Assembly (NCBI GenBank): GCA_001796785.1
Contig: MGNL01000130.1
Span: 1-16,120, forward strand
Reading direction: 5' to 3'
DNA: 16,120 nucleotides
DNA from: Chloroflexi bacterium RBG_16_51_16
Lineage (GTDB): Bacteria > Chloroflexota > Anaerolineae > Anaerolineales > Villigracilaceae
A program made the translations under genes and the position numbers. Below the pieces are notes generated by a model. It was not told the DNA's origin. It did no database searches and was given only the letters and a program-made list of their open reading frames with translations. Within the stretch, counting starts at the first letter, position 1; each line of letters opens with the position of its first letter. Positions 6,975 to 14,285 of this stretch are shown piece after piece.

Positions 6975-7292
6975 TTACGCTGCAGGAGATTCTTCTCCGC
7001 CAGGTTTCCTCGGTCTGCGAACGGCTTCAACCACACCTTTGCCTCTTTCGCGCAGGTCGTTAGCCAATTCCTCAGCTCGTGCGCGAGCTTCTGCGGCAGC
7101 TTTCTCAGCACGCCCGATGGCTTCCTCCGCGGTTTGTGAAGCCCTGTCCCGAAGCTCGATGCTCTTATCCTTGATCATAGCCCTGGTTTCTTCACCTGAT
7201 TGCGGTGCGAACAACAAAGCAACGACCGCGCCGGCGAGACCGCCGACAACAAAACCTACGAGAAACGCGCCAAACTCATCACGGTCGGACAT
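6975..7292 (-). CDS. YtxH-domain membrane-anchored protein
   Basis: Small protein of 105 residues. One N-terminal membrane segment (about 8-30) is rich in Gly and Ala and runs into LLFAPQSGEETR, the hallmark of YtxH-domain proteins. The rest (35-95) is a charged, Ala/Glu/Arg-rich helix likely to form a coiled coil, and ends in a short PRKPGGEESPAA tail. The ATG has a good AAGGAG Shine-Dalgarno. It lies 24 bp downstream of the YtxG-like gene and is probably co-transcribed with it. In Bacillus the ytxG and ytxH genes are neighbours in a general-stress operon. The molecular function is unknown. Confidence 0.85.
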   Translation of the reverse strand: MSDRDEFGAFLVGFVVGGLAGAVVALLFAPQSGEETRAMIKDKSIELRDRASQTAEEAIGRAEKAAAEARARAEELANDLRERGKGVVEAVRRPRKPGGEESPAA

Positions 7293-7316
7293 TTTACCTG
7301 CTCCTTTCTTAAAATC

Positions 7317-7781
7317 TTACCTTTTCTTTAAGCCCATTAATTCTAACATACGATTTAAACCTGCCAGGTATCCCCTAAGTTCAATGACAGGTCCGACTAC
7401 ATTTTCACCAAGAAAATCTGCAGTGCCTCTCAGGGTATTCACAGTTTCACTCGTTGCGTGCAGGATAGGTCGGACCTCATTTTGAAGCAAATTGATCAGG
7501 CTTGCCAGTTGGATGATCAGCACGATCAGGGCTGTGCCGATCAACATGGATTCCAAAGCCACCAGGATGATGAATATATCCCGCAGCCGTTCGACATTTT
7601 CCGCGGAGGTTTCAGGCCGTAACAGGAAATATACAAATGCCAGCAGGCCTGCGAGGACAAGCACCACGATTGCCACGATGCTTGCAACAATTCTCCTTTG
7701 TCTTCGATCGATATCCCGCACAGGGGTTGAATGGGTCGTGGTTTGTCCCGTGGAAGAATTGGCGCGCGGCAATGTGGCCAT
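7317..7781 (-). CDS. YtxG/DUF948-like two-TM membrane protein
   Basis: Protein of 154 residues. A polar N-terminus (1-29) is followed by membrane segments at about 31-54 and 69-93. The C-terminal helix begins NEVRPILHATSETVNTLRGTADFLGENVV (from 101), with heptad-like spacing reminiscent of DUF948 (YtxG) proteins. The assignment rests on this pattern plus adjacency to a YtxH-domain gene and is moderately sure. No Shine-Dalgarno precedes the ATG. A perfect extended -10 lies six bases upstream, so the transcript is probably leaderless. A role in envelope or stress physiology is inferred from the Bacillus arrangement only. Confidence 0.7.
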   Translation of the reverse strand: MATLPRANSSTGQTTTHSTPVRDIDRRQRRIVASIVAIVVLVLAGLLAFVYFLLRPETSAENVERLRDIFIILVALESMLIGTALIVLIIQLASLINLLQNEVRPILHATSETVNTLRGTADFLGENVVGPVIELRGYLAGLNRMLELMGLKKR

Positions 7782-7787
7782 AAAATT

Positions 7788-7796
7788 ATTATAGCA
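7788..7796 (-). promoter_or_regulatory. Extended -10 promoter for a leaderless mRNA
   Basis: The minus strand reads TGCTATAAT, a perfect TGnTATAAT. Six bases (AATTTT) separate it from the ATG at 7781, so the predicted +1 is the A of the start codon. The -35 region (AGAAGC, 7811-7816) is poor, as is usual for extended -10 promoters, and falls in the 3' end of the upstream epimerase gene. Confidence 0.65.
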
Positions 7797-7805
7797 TACC
7801 TACTT

Positions 7806-8786
7806 TTACAGCTTCTCGTTCAACAATTTGATCTCGTGCAGGAGAGTTTCTCTTATTCCTTCTTGCATGGATCTTGGATGATACCCAAGCTCACGCTGAG
7901 CTTTATTGTTGCTGCCTAAATATGTGACTCCGGCTATAACTCGTAAATTTTCTGACGAGTAAGATTCAGGTACGGGGAGGAAGGCTTCGAAAATATCCAT
8001 TAGCCTTGCGCCTAATTTAATCAGATTTGGGGACATACACCTTGGAGCGGGTATGCCTGTGATTTGATTAGCAAGCCTCATCAAGCTTTCGACCGTGGCT
8101 GCCTCACCGCATATGTGGTAAGTTTCACCAATTTTTCCTTTTTCCATGGCTAGGATGTGCGCATGCGCAACATCTTCAATATGAGCATAGGTAAAAGCTG
8201 TTCCGCAGGGAATCATTGGCAATTTTCCCGTTAAATAATTAATAAAGACTGTTCTCAAGCTGCTTGTATCTCCTGGTCCATATACCACACCTGGCATTAC
8301 GATGACAAGCGGTAGACCGGATTTGATCATCTCTAGAGCGATGCGATGGGCTTCCGCCTTGGTGCGATCATATTCACTCAAATGACGTCCAATGAAGGAA
8401 TAGGTCTCATCAACTAGTTTTCCATGGGTATCGGAATAGATGCCAAGTGTGCTGGTATACACCCCTTTCGGAATATGCATTTCCTTCATCAGCTCCAGGA
8501 CATTCCGAGTGCCAAGAATATTAATTCTTTCTCCCCCGCTTTTATCCCGTGTGCCCACCTTGTACCAGCCTGCGATGTGGAATATACCCTCCACCCCTTG
8601 CATACCGGCTCGCATTGAATCACCATTTGTGACATCACCGATGGACAGATTTACACTGGGTGATTTGATTTTCTCAGCCCGCCTTACGTCACGGACCAGG
8701 GCATTGACGCTATGGCCGGCTGAGCTTAATTGGCGGACGACCTCCTGGCCTATGAAACCAGTCGCACCGGTTACAAAATATTTCAT
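7806..8786 (-). CDS. NAD(P)-dependent epimerase/dihydroflavonol reductase-like SDR
   Basis: Extended short-chain dehydrogenase of 326 residues. The Rossmann motif T6-G-A-T-G-F-I-G13 is at the N-terminus and the catalytic Y139-xxx-K143 is in EYDRTK. T111/S112/T113 (VYTSTLG) provide the Ser/Thr position, and GVVYGPGD (166-173) is typical of the 3-beta-HSD/dihydroflavonol 4-reductase group. The substrate is not evident; sugars, sterol-like ketones and aldehydes are all possible. The open frame extends to 8972 but that would cross the TetR gene start. The start at 8786 places the Rossmann strand directly after Met and leaves an intergenic promoter region. It is divergent from the TetR/beta-oxidation operon, with 106 bp between. 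Confidence 0.87.
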   Translation of the reverse strand: MKYFVTGATGFIGQEVVRQLSSAGHSVNALVRDVRRAEKIKSPSVNLSIGDVTNGDSMRAGMQGVEGIFHIAGWYKVGTRDKSGGERINILGTRNVLELMKEMHIPKGVYTSTLGIYSDTHGKLVDETYSFIGRHLSEYDRTKAEAHRIALEMIKSGLPLVIVMPGVVYGPGDTSSLRTVFINYLTGKLPMIPCGTAFTYAHIEDVAHAHILAMEKGKIGETYHICGEAATVESLMRLANQITGIPAPRCMSPNLIKLGARLMDIFEAFLPVPESYSSENLRVIAGVTYLGSNNKAQRELGYHPRSMQEGIRETLLHEIKLLNEKL

Positions 8787-8809
8787 CTTTTCAACCTTGA
8801 TGGGACGGG

Positions 8810-8818
8810 AGTATACCA
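8810..8818 (-). promoter_or_regulatory. Extended -10 promoter of the SDR gene
   Basis: On the minus strand TGGTATACT fits TGnTATAAT with one mismatch. No clear -35 is seen. The predicted start near 8803 gives a leader of roughly 17 nt to the ATG at 8786. Confidence 0.5.
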
Positions 8819-8829
8819 TTCGCGCTATC

Positions 8830-8858
8830 TTGACGTAGCTGTGGGGAAGGTGTATCCT
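8830..8858 (+). promoter_or_regulatory. Promoter of the TetR/beta-oxidation operon
   Basis: TTGACG (8830-8835), a 17-bp spacer and TATCCT (8853-8858) form a sigma70-like promoter, with a start predicted near 8865. The start falls inside the TetR-type palindrome at 8863-8880, giving a leader of about 28 nt that includes GGAAGG (8881-8886) before the TetR ATG. Confidence 0.65.
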
Positions 8859-8862
8859 ATGT

Positions 8863-8880
8863 CTACCGACCGTTCGGTAG
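8863..8880. promoter_or_regulatory. TetR-type operator palindrome
   Basis: CTACCGA (8863-8869) and TCGGTAG (8874-8880) are perfect 7-bp arms around CCGT. The core ACCGACCG-TTCGGT resembles operators reported for TetR regulators of fatty-acid or phenylacetate catabolism, recalled from memory and not searched. It covers the predicted start site of the operon whose first gene encodes a TetR regulator, so autorepression is the natural reading. Confidence 0.75.
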
Positions 8881-8892
8881 GGAAGGTTTTTA

Positions 8893-9456
8893 ATGACCCG
8901 TGAAGATATTCTGGATGCTGCCGCACAGGTTTTTCGGATAAAGGGATTCCACGGCGCTTCGATGGCTGACATCGCCGAGGTTGTAAAACTTCAAAAAGCC
9001 AGTCTCTACTACCATGTAACCTCCAAGCAGGATATCCTGCTTTCCCTTCTCGATCGCGCTTTGGATATGTTGACCGAACGGATCTCCATCATTTCAGCGC
9101 GATCGATCCCATCCGACGAAAAACTCCGTTTAATGATCCGATCCTATCTTCAGGCACTCGCTGAAAATCCTGATTTATCATCTGTGCTGCTTTTCGAGCA
9201 TCGATCTCTTGATAAAAAATCTCAACTTCGGCATGTCCCAAACCGGGATCGGTTCGAGGCGCTTTGGCGCGAGGCAGTCCAGGAGGGAATGCGTACAAAA
9301 AAGTTCAACTGTCCGGACGTAAATATGGCCGTGCGTGCCCTCATGGGTACCCTCAATTGGACCCTGACATGGTACCGACCTGCTGGTTCACAAACGATCG
9401 AACAGATTGCCGATGAGTATACCGATTTGTTTTTCAATGGCTTGAGCAGTCGCTAG
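8893..9456 (+). CDS. TetR-family regulator of the beta-oxidation operon
   Basis: DNA-binding repressor of 187 residues. The N-terminal TetR domain begins TREDILDAAAQVFRIKGFHGASM, and the HTH spans about 22-44, ending in KASLYYHVTSKQDIL, the usual TetR signature. The C-terminal part (about 60-187) resembles the ligand domains of FadR/YsiA-type TetR proteins that sense acyl-CoA, though this is judged by context more than motif. The ATG is preceded by GGAAGG. The gene starts the operon; the first acyl-CoA dehydrogenase gene begins 14 bp after its stop. Release from the 8863-8880 palindrome by long-chain acyl-CoA is the expected mechanism. Confidence 0.92.
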   Translation: MTREDILDAAAQVFRIKGFHGASMADIAEVVKLQKASLYYHVTSKQDILLSLLDRALDMLTERISIISARSIPSDEKLRLMIRSYLQALAENPDLSSVLLFEHRSLDKKSQLRHVPNRDRFEALWREAVQEGMRTKKFNCPDVNMAVRALMGTLNWTLTWYRPAGSQTIEQIADEYTDLFFNGLSSR

Positions 9457-9470
9457 AGAGGAGAGGGCTT

Positions 9471-10568
9471 ATGTATTCATTTGAACCCACGGAGGAGCAG
9501 CAAATGTTGATCGAAGCGGTTGGACGCTTCGCGCAGACAGACCTGCGGCCCGCCGCTCATGAAGCGGAAGAGACCGGTGCCTGGCCAGATAAATTAATCC
9601 ATAAAGGCTGGGAGCTGGGATTACTCCAGGCGTCCATCCCGGAAGAATTTGGCGGCTTTGGCGAACACCTCTCACTGACCGGGGCATTGGCTGGCGAGGA
9701 AATGGCTTTTGGTGATTTATCCGGTGCGTGTGTTGTGGGAACGCCTGGATTATTCGCATTGGCGCTGTTGATGGCAGGCTCCGAACAACAGAAGAAGGAA
9801 TTTCTTCCCAAGGTGACGGCTGCAGACTGGCAGCCATACACCGCGGGATTGATTGAGTTCGAATACGATTTCGATCCGAATGATCTGCACACCACTGCAA
9901 AGAAGAACAGTGATCATTACTTATTGAATGGCGAAAAAGCCTGGGTACCTTTCGCTATCCAATCCGGAGCGATGATCATCTACGCAAACCTGGACGGAAA
10001 GACTCAGGGATTCATCGTGAGGAAAGGCGCGGCAGGGCTGGCTGTCAATGAGGACCGCGAGAAATTGATGGCGTTGAATGCCGTTCCACTCTATCGGGTT
10101 AAATTAACGGATGTCAAAGTGTCCGAACAGGATCGTCTGGGAGGTCCGGAGGGTCATGACTTTGAACCGATCCTGGCTTCCATGCGGATCGCGTGCTCGG
10201 CCTCCGCGGTTGGGCTCGCTAAGGCTGCTCTTGAATACAGCCGCGACTATGCAAAGGAGCGTGAGGTTTTTGGTGTCAAGATAGCCCAGAAACAAGCGAT
10301 CGCCTTCATGCTCGCGGAGATGGCTACAGAGATTGAGGCAATCCGCTTGCTTACCTGGGAAGCAGCCTGGAAAATGGATAATAAAAAGGACGATGCATTC
10401 ATCGAAGCGTATCTGGCCAGCATGGGTGCAGTCGACATGGCGATGATGGTCACCGACCGCGCCGTTCAGATCCTCGGCGGGCATGGTTACATCCGTGAGC
10501 ACCCCGTTGAAATGTGGATGCGCAACGGTCGCGGGATTGCCATGCTTACCGGCCTGGTCATGGTTTGA
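9471..10568 (+). CDS. Acyl-CoA dehydrogenase-family protein lacking the catalytic Glu
   Basis: Flavoprotein-fold protein of 365 residues, shorter than the usual 380 or so. The three-domain ACAD order is visible: N-terminal helices (5-115), beta domain (120-225) and C-terminal helices (230-365). It keeps R264-E-V-F-G268 with the following Q residues, and I334-L-G-G-H-G-Y340, which contact FAD in the family. The usual A-x-T-E-P-x-A-G-S-D beta-domain loop is replaced by AGLIEFEYDFDPND (125-138). The position of the catalytic Glu (YEGT) is L359-T360-G-L, and the alternative helix-G Glu of isovaleryl/long-chain enzymes reads SMR. The protein stops right after this point. It is probably one half of a heteromer with the next gene product rather than an enzyme alone. 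The Shine-Dalgarno is GAGGAGAG. Confidence 0.88.
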   Translation: MYSFEPTEEQQMLIEAVGRFAQTDLRPAAHEAEETGAWPDKLIHKGWELGLLQASIPEEFGGFGEHLSLTGALAGEEMAFGDLSGACVVGTPGLFALALLMAGSEQQKKEFLPKVTAADWQPYTAGLIEFEYDFDPNDLHTTAKKNSDHYLLNGEKAWVPFAIQSGAMIIYANLDGKTQGFIVRKGAAGLAVNEDREKLMALNAVPLYRVKLTDVKVSEQDRLGGPEGHDFEPILASMRIACSASAVGLAKAALEYSRDYAKEREVFGVKIAQKQAIAFMLAEMATEIEAIRLLTWEAAWKMDNKKDDAFIEAYLASMGAVDMAMMVTDRAVQILGGHGYIREHPVEMWMRNGRGIAMLTGLVMV

Positions 10569-10583
10569 CTTTTGGAGGCAGCG

Positions 10584-11852
10584 ATGACAATTGAATTTGA
10601 ATCTCCCAAACCGATCGTCCAAACCCAATTCGTTTTAAAGACCGTGGCCGAGGAAATGATGCGTTCCCGGTCACGTTACTTCGACGAACACGAGCATGAG
10701 ATACCCTGGGATTACATCGAATTCATGCATGCCGCCATGAAATCCCTTGGGGCTGGATCCCTGGCGCCGAAGGAAAAGGGAAATGGGAAGGGCGGCGACC
10801 AGGAGAAGGAGAAACGACCTCCCATTGCCTACCAGGTTCTGGCTGCTCAGATCGAAACCCTGGCCTGGGGAGATGTGGGTATGTATCTGGTGACCCCGGG
10901 CGGCAGTCTAGGCGCTGCAGCAGTTCAAGCAGCCGGCACGACAGAGCAAAAGGAAAAATTCCTGGCAAGATTTGCGTCCGATAAACCCACATTCGCCGCC
11001 ATGGCCATGACCGAAGCTGGAGCAGGCTCGGATACCTCCGCCATCCGTACCCGGGCGATCTTGGATGAGAAAACCCAGGAGTGGGTCATTAATGGCGAGA
11101 AGATTTTTGTGACTGGTGGGGATAAGTCCATCACAAAATACGAAAAGCTTGGAAAGGGGTATATCGTGGTCTGGGCATCCATCGATCCAGCAGCGGGACG
11201 CGCGGGTATGCGCGCTTTTGTGATCGAAGCTGGGACACCTGGTGTTTGTGTCACGAAGCTGGAGCATAAGTTGGGTATCCGGGTCAGCGATACGGCTGCG
11301 ATCTCGCTCCAGGATGTAAGACTTCCGTTTGACCATATATTGGGCAGTCCTACGGTTGAGAAGACCACCACAGGATTTAAAGGTGCCATGGCGACCTTTG
11401 ACGCAACCCGGCCGCTTGTCTCCGCCTCCGGTATTGGTGTTGCTCGCGCTGCGCTCGAATTTGTAAAAGAAAAACTTGCTCAAAGCGGCGTGACCCTGCG
11501 ATATGGACTTCCGCGCCAAAAGCTTACCAATCTGGAGCGTGAAGTGATGGACATGGAGATCATGTTGAAATCCGCCTGGTTGATGGTGATCAAGGCCGTG
11601 TGGATGGCGGACAATAAAAAACCGAATGCGCTTGAATCCTCCATGTGCAAGGTGAAGGCCGGAGATGTAACCACCCGGATCACACAGAAAGCGGTTGAGA
11701 TCATGGGTCCGTTGGGTTACAGCCGTGAATTTCTTCTTGAAAAGTGGTTCAGAGATGCCAAGATCACGGATATCTATGAAGGTACCGGCCAAATTAATCG
11801 GCTTGTCGTAGCCCGGCACATCCTGGGCTATTCAGGCTCGGAACTCAGGTAA
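10584..11852 (+). CDS. Acyl-CoA dehydrogenase, catalytic partner subunit
   Basis: ACAD-family protein of 422 residues, catalysing or sharing in alpha,beta-dehydrogenation of acyl-CoA with electrons passed to ETF. It has the full A141-M-T-E-A-G-A-G-S-D150 loop and I397-Y-E399-G-T-G-Q-I-N, so the catalytic Glu is E399. Two FAD-contact elements are altered. The R-x-x-F-G segment is replaced by GVTLRYGLPRQK (302-313), and GGxGY is M374-G-P-L-G-Y379. A Lys/Gly/Glu-rich insert lies at about 62-78. Its losses mirror what the preceding protein keeps. The ATG at 10584 follows GGAGG by 5 nt. The in-frame TTG at 10572 lies before this Shine-Dalgarno and is rejected. The stop is 13 bp before the next gene. 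Confidence 0.9.
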   Translation: MTIEFESPKPIVQTQFVLKTVAEEMMRSRSRYFDEHEHEIPWDYIEFMHAAMKSLGAGSLAPKEKGNGKGGDQEKEKRPPIAYQVLAAQIETLAWGDVGMYLVTPGGSLGAAAVQAAGTTEQKEKFLARFASDKPTFAAMAMTEAGAGSDTSAIRTRAILDEKTQEWVINGEKIFVTGGDKSITKYEKLGKGYIVVWASIDPAAGRAGMRAFVIEAGTPGVCVTKLEHKLGIRVSDTAAISLQDVRLPFDHILGSPTVEKTTTGFKGAMATFDATRPLVSASGIGVARAALEFVKEKLAQSGVTLRYGLPRQKLTNLEREVMDMEIMLKSAWLMVIKAVWMADNKKPNALESSMCKVKAGDVTTRITQKAVEIMGPLGYSREFLLEKWFRDAKITDIYEGTGQINRLVVARHILGYSGSELR

Positions 11853-11865
11853 ACAGGGAGGCCGT

Positions 11866-14262
11866 ATGTTCAAATATCACATTCATCGGGCCGCGGTGAT
11901 CGGTTCGGGTACGATGGGCGCAGCAGTGGCCGCTCATCTCGCGAATGCCGGCATCCCGGTCGTGCTGTTGGATATCATTCCAAAGGATGCTCCTGCAGGC
12001 AACAAGGAAGCCAGGAATAAGATCGTCAGAGATGGCTGGGAGAAATGCCTTAAAAGCAAACCGGCCAACCTGATGGCCGCCGATCTGAAGACCCTGGTCA
12101 GGATTGGTAACCTCGAGGATGACTTTACTCTGCTCTCGGACGCAGACTGGATCATTGAAGCTATCATTGAGGATCTAAAGATAAAGCAAGCCTTGATGGC
12201 TAAAATTGATCAGGTGCGAAAACCCGGTGCGATTGTCAGTACGAATACCTCAGGCATACCAGTCAAGGAAATCGCACAGAATTGCTCCAGGGAATTCAAA
12301 CGGCATTTTCTTGGGACGCACTTCTTCAATCCGCCGCGTTATTTAAAATTGCTTGAGGTGATACCCACTGCAGAAACATCCCGGGATGTTATTAACTTCA
12401 TTTGTCACTTCGGCGAATTCAGATTGGGCAAAGGGATCGTCCTGTGCAAGGACACACCCAATTTCATCGCCAATCGTCTGGCGTTTGGAACGGCAGCCTT
12501 CGGCATGAACTTTATCCTCGAAAACAATTACACCGTCGACGAGGTGGATGCCCTTACCGGACCGTTGATGGGTCATCCAAAAACCGCCACGTTTCGCCTG
12601 ATTGATCTGGTGGGTGTGGACGTATGGGAGCATGTAGGCAAGAATCTGGCTCCAGCCATACCCCACGATAAGCTCGCCCAGAAGTATTTGGCTGCGGAAA
12701 AACCCGCCCGACTCATTCACACGATGGTCGAAAAAGGTTGGCTGGGAAACAAAACGAAAGTCGGCTTTTACAAAGAGATCCAGTCGGAAGGCAAGAAAGA
12801 ATTCTGGCCGCTGGACCTCGCGAAAGTTGAGCACATTCCACCCACCAAACCTAAATTCGATTCAGTTGGGAAAGCTAAGGATATCGAATCACTTGGGGAA
12901 AGGCTCAAGGTGATTCTCGGAGAAAGCGATCGCGGTGCACAGCTTATCCAGGCGTTGACCTATCAAGGATTTCAATACGCCTCGTTGCTTCTCCCGGAAA
13001 TCGCCGATTCGCCCAAACCCATCGACGACGCCGCTCGTTGGGGTTTCATGCATGAGGCTGGACCATTTGAAACTTGGGATTTGCTGGGTGTCGCGGATGT
13101 CCAGACTAAAATGAAATCATTGGGTTATCCGCCTGCCAGGTGGGTTGAGCAAATGCTCAAGTCCGGTTGCACTTCGTTCTACCAGTATAAAAACGGCGGT
13201 AAGGTGGGGGTTTACGATGTCGTTAAAGAAAAGTATGTAAAACTTAAAAAACCATCCGGGATGGTCTTCCTTAACGAGCTTAGAGGCACCCGAAAGGTAA
13301 TAAAAGAAAACACCGGAGCAACCCTGTTCGATATCGGTGATGAAGTGGCTCTCGTTGAATTCCATACCAAGATGAACGCGTTGGATGACGACATCATGGA
13401 TATGCTCATCGATGCGATGGACCGAACCGAACAGGATTTTGTCGGACTTGTGGTTGGGAATGAGGGCGAGAATTTTAGCGCAGGTGCGAACCTGTTCATG
13501 CTCGTGGTCGGCGCCCAACAGGGTATGTGGGACAAACTCGAAGCCTCCGTCCGCAAACTCCAGGATCTGAATATGAGGATGCGGTATTTTCCAAAGCCGG
13601 TTGTGGTTACTCCAGCCGGATTGACCCTCGGCGGCGGATGTGAGGTTACGATGCACGCCCCCCGCGTTGTTGCAGCCGCAGAAACATATATCGGACTCGT
13701 GGAACTCGGTGCCGGGGTGATCCCAGCCGGCGGCGGAACGAAGGAGATCATCCGCAGAGTGATCAATCCCGCCATGCGGGTCGAAAACGCGGAAGTCCAG
13801 ATGTTCCTGCAAAGAGCGTTCCTTCAAATCGGACAGGCCAAGGTTGCGACCAGCGCTGAGGAAGCTCGCGGTATGGAAATCCTGTCACCGTCTGACAGGG
13901 TGGTCTTGAATCGCGAGCACCTCCTGAGCGAAGCAAAGCAGGAAGTCCTGCATATGAATGCCCACGGCTATCGGGCACCTGCCCCCGAATTGATCTATGC
14001 CTCCGGCCGGGACATGCTCAACGCTCTCCGGATCGGGGCTTGGTCATTCCGTGAAGGCAGGTATATCACCGAGTATGACCATTTCGTCGCGAGCAAGCTA
14101 GCCTACGTCATGTGTGGAGGAGAGTTGACACGACCTCAGTGGGTATCTGAACAATATATACTTGACCTTGAACGGGAAGCCATTCTCTCGTTGTTCGGCG
14201 AGGAGCGAACGCAGGCTCGGATGTGGTCCTTACTCCAAACTGGAAAACCGCTGCGGAACTAA
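11866..14262 (+). CDS. fadN: FadN-like 3-hydroxyacyl-CoA dehydrogenase/enoyl-CoA hydratase
   Basis: Bifunctional beta-oxidation enzyme of 798 residues with the dehydrogenase first and the hydratase last, the order of Bacillus FadN (about 790 residues) and the reverse of E. coli FadB. The NAD-binding motif is G13-S-G-T-M-G18. The catalytic His is H152 in HFFNPPRYLKLLEVIP. The C-terminal crotonase part (about 485-690) has N536-F-S-A-G-A-N-L543 (CoA and oxyanion region). The two acid residues of hydratases are E593 (GGGCEV) and E613 (GLVELG), spaced 20 apart as in enoyl-CoA hydratase. All key residues are present. It acts in the cytoplasm between the dehydrogenase pair and the thiolase. The Shine-Dalgarno AGGGAGG precedes the ATG. 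Confidence 0.95.
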   Translation: MFKYHIHRAAVIGSGTMGAAVAAHLANAGIPVVLLDIIPKDAPAGNKEARNKIVRDGWEKCLKSKPANLMAADLKTLVRIGNLEDDFTLLSDADWIIEAIIEDLKIKQALMAKIDQVRKPGAIVSTNTSGIPVKEIAQNCSREFKRHFLGTHFFNPPRYLKLLEVIPTAETSRDVINFICHFGEFRLGKGIVLCKDTPNFIANRLAFGTAAFGMNFILENNYTVDEVDALTGPLMGHPKTATFRLIDLVGVDVWEHVGKNLAPAIPHDKLAQKYLAAEKPARLIHTMVEKGWLGNKTKVGFYKEIQSEGKKEFWPLDLAKVEHIPPTKPKFDSVGKAKDIESLGERLKVILGESDRGAQLIQALTYQGFQYASLLLPEIADSPKPIDDAARWGFMHEAGPFETWDLLGVADVQTKMKSLGYPPARWVEQMLKSGCTSFYQYKNGGKVGVYDVVKEKYVKLKKPSGMVFLNELRGTRKVIKENTGATLFDIGDEVALVEFHTKMNALDDDIMDMLIDAMDRTEQDFVGLVVGNEGENFSAGANLFMLVVGAQQGMWDKLEASVRKLQDLNMRMRYFPKPVVVTPAGLTLGGGCEVTMHAPRVVAAAETYIGLVELGAGVIPAGGGTKEIIRRVINPAMRVENAEVQMFLQRAFLQIGQAKVATSAEEARGMEILSPSDRVVLNREHLLSEAKQEVLHMNAHGYRAPAPELIYASGRDMLNALRIGAWSFREGRYITEYDHFVASKLAYVMCGGELTRPQWVSEQYILDLEREAILSLFGEERTQARMWSLLQTGKPLRN

Positions 14263-14285
14263 CGAAAAGAAATAGAGGAGTGACT

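Noticed and set aside
8787..8972. N-terminal extension of the SDR frame to 8972
   Set aside because: It would overlap the TetR gene start and its promoter. The Rossmann motif starts right after the Met at 8786, as is normal in the family.
10561..10583. Possible frameshift truncating the first acyl-CoA dehydrogenase
   Set aside because: The frame ends cleanly and a good Shine-Dalgarno for the next gene follows. The other frames just downstream do not encode a typical ACAD C-terminal tail, so the short end looks real.
10908..11819. Open frame of 303 codons on the minus strand
   Set aside because: It is antisense to the second acyl-CoA dehydrogenase, which has clear family motifs. The shadow protein is a His/Cys-scattered sequence without a family pattern.
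13117..13827. Open frame of 236 codons on the minus strand
   Set aside because: It is antisense to the crotonase part of fadN, which keeps both catalytic Glu residues.
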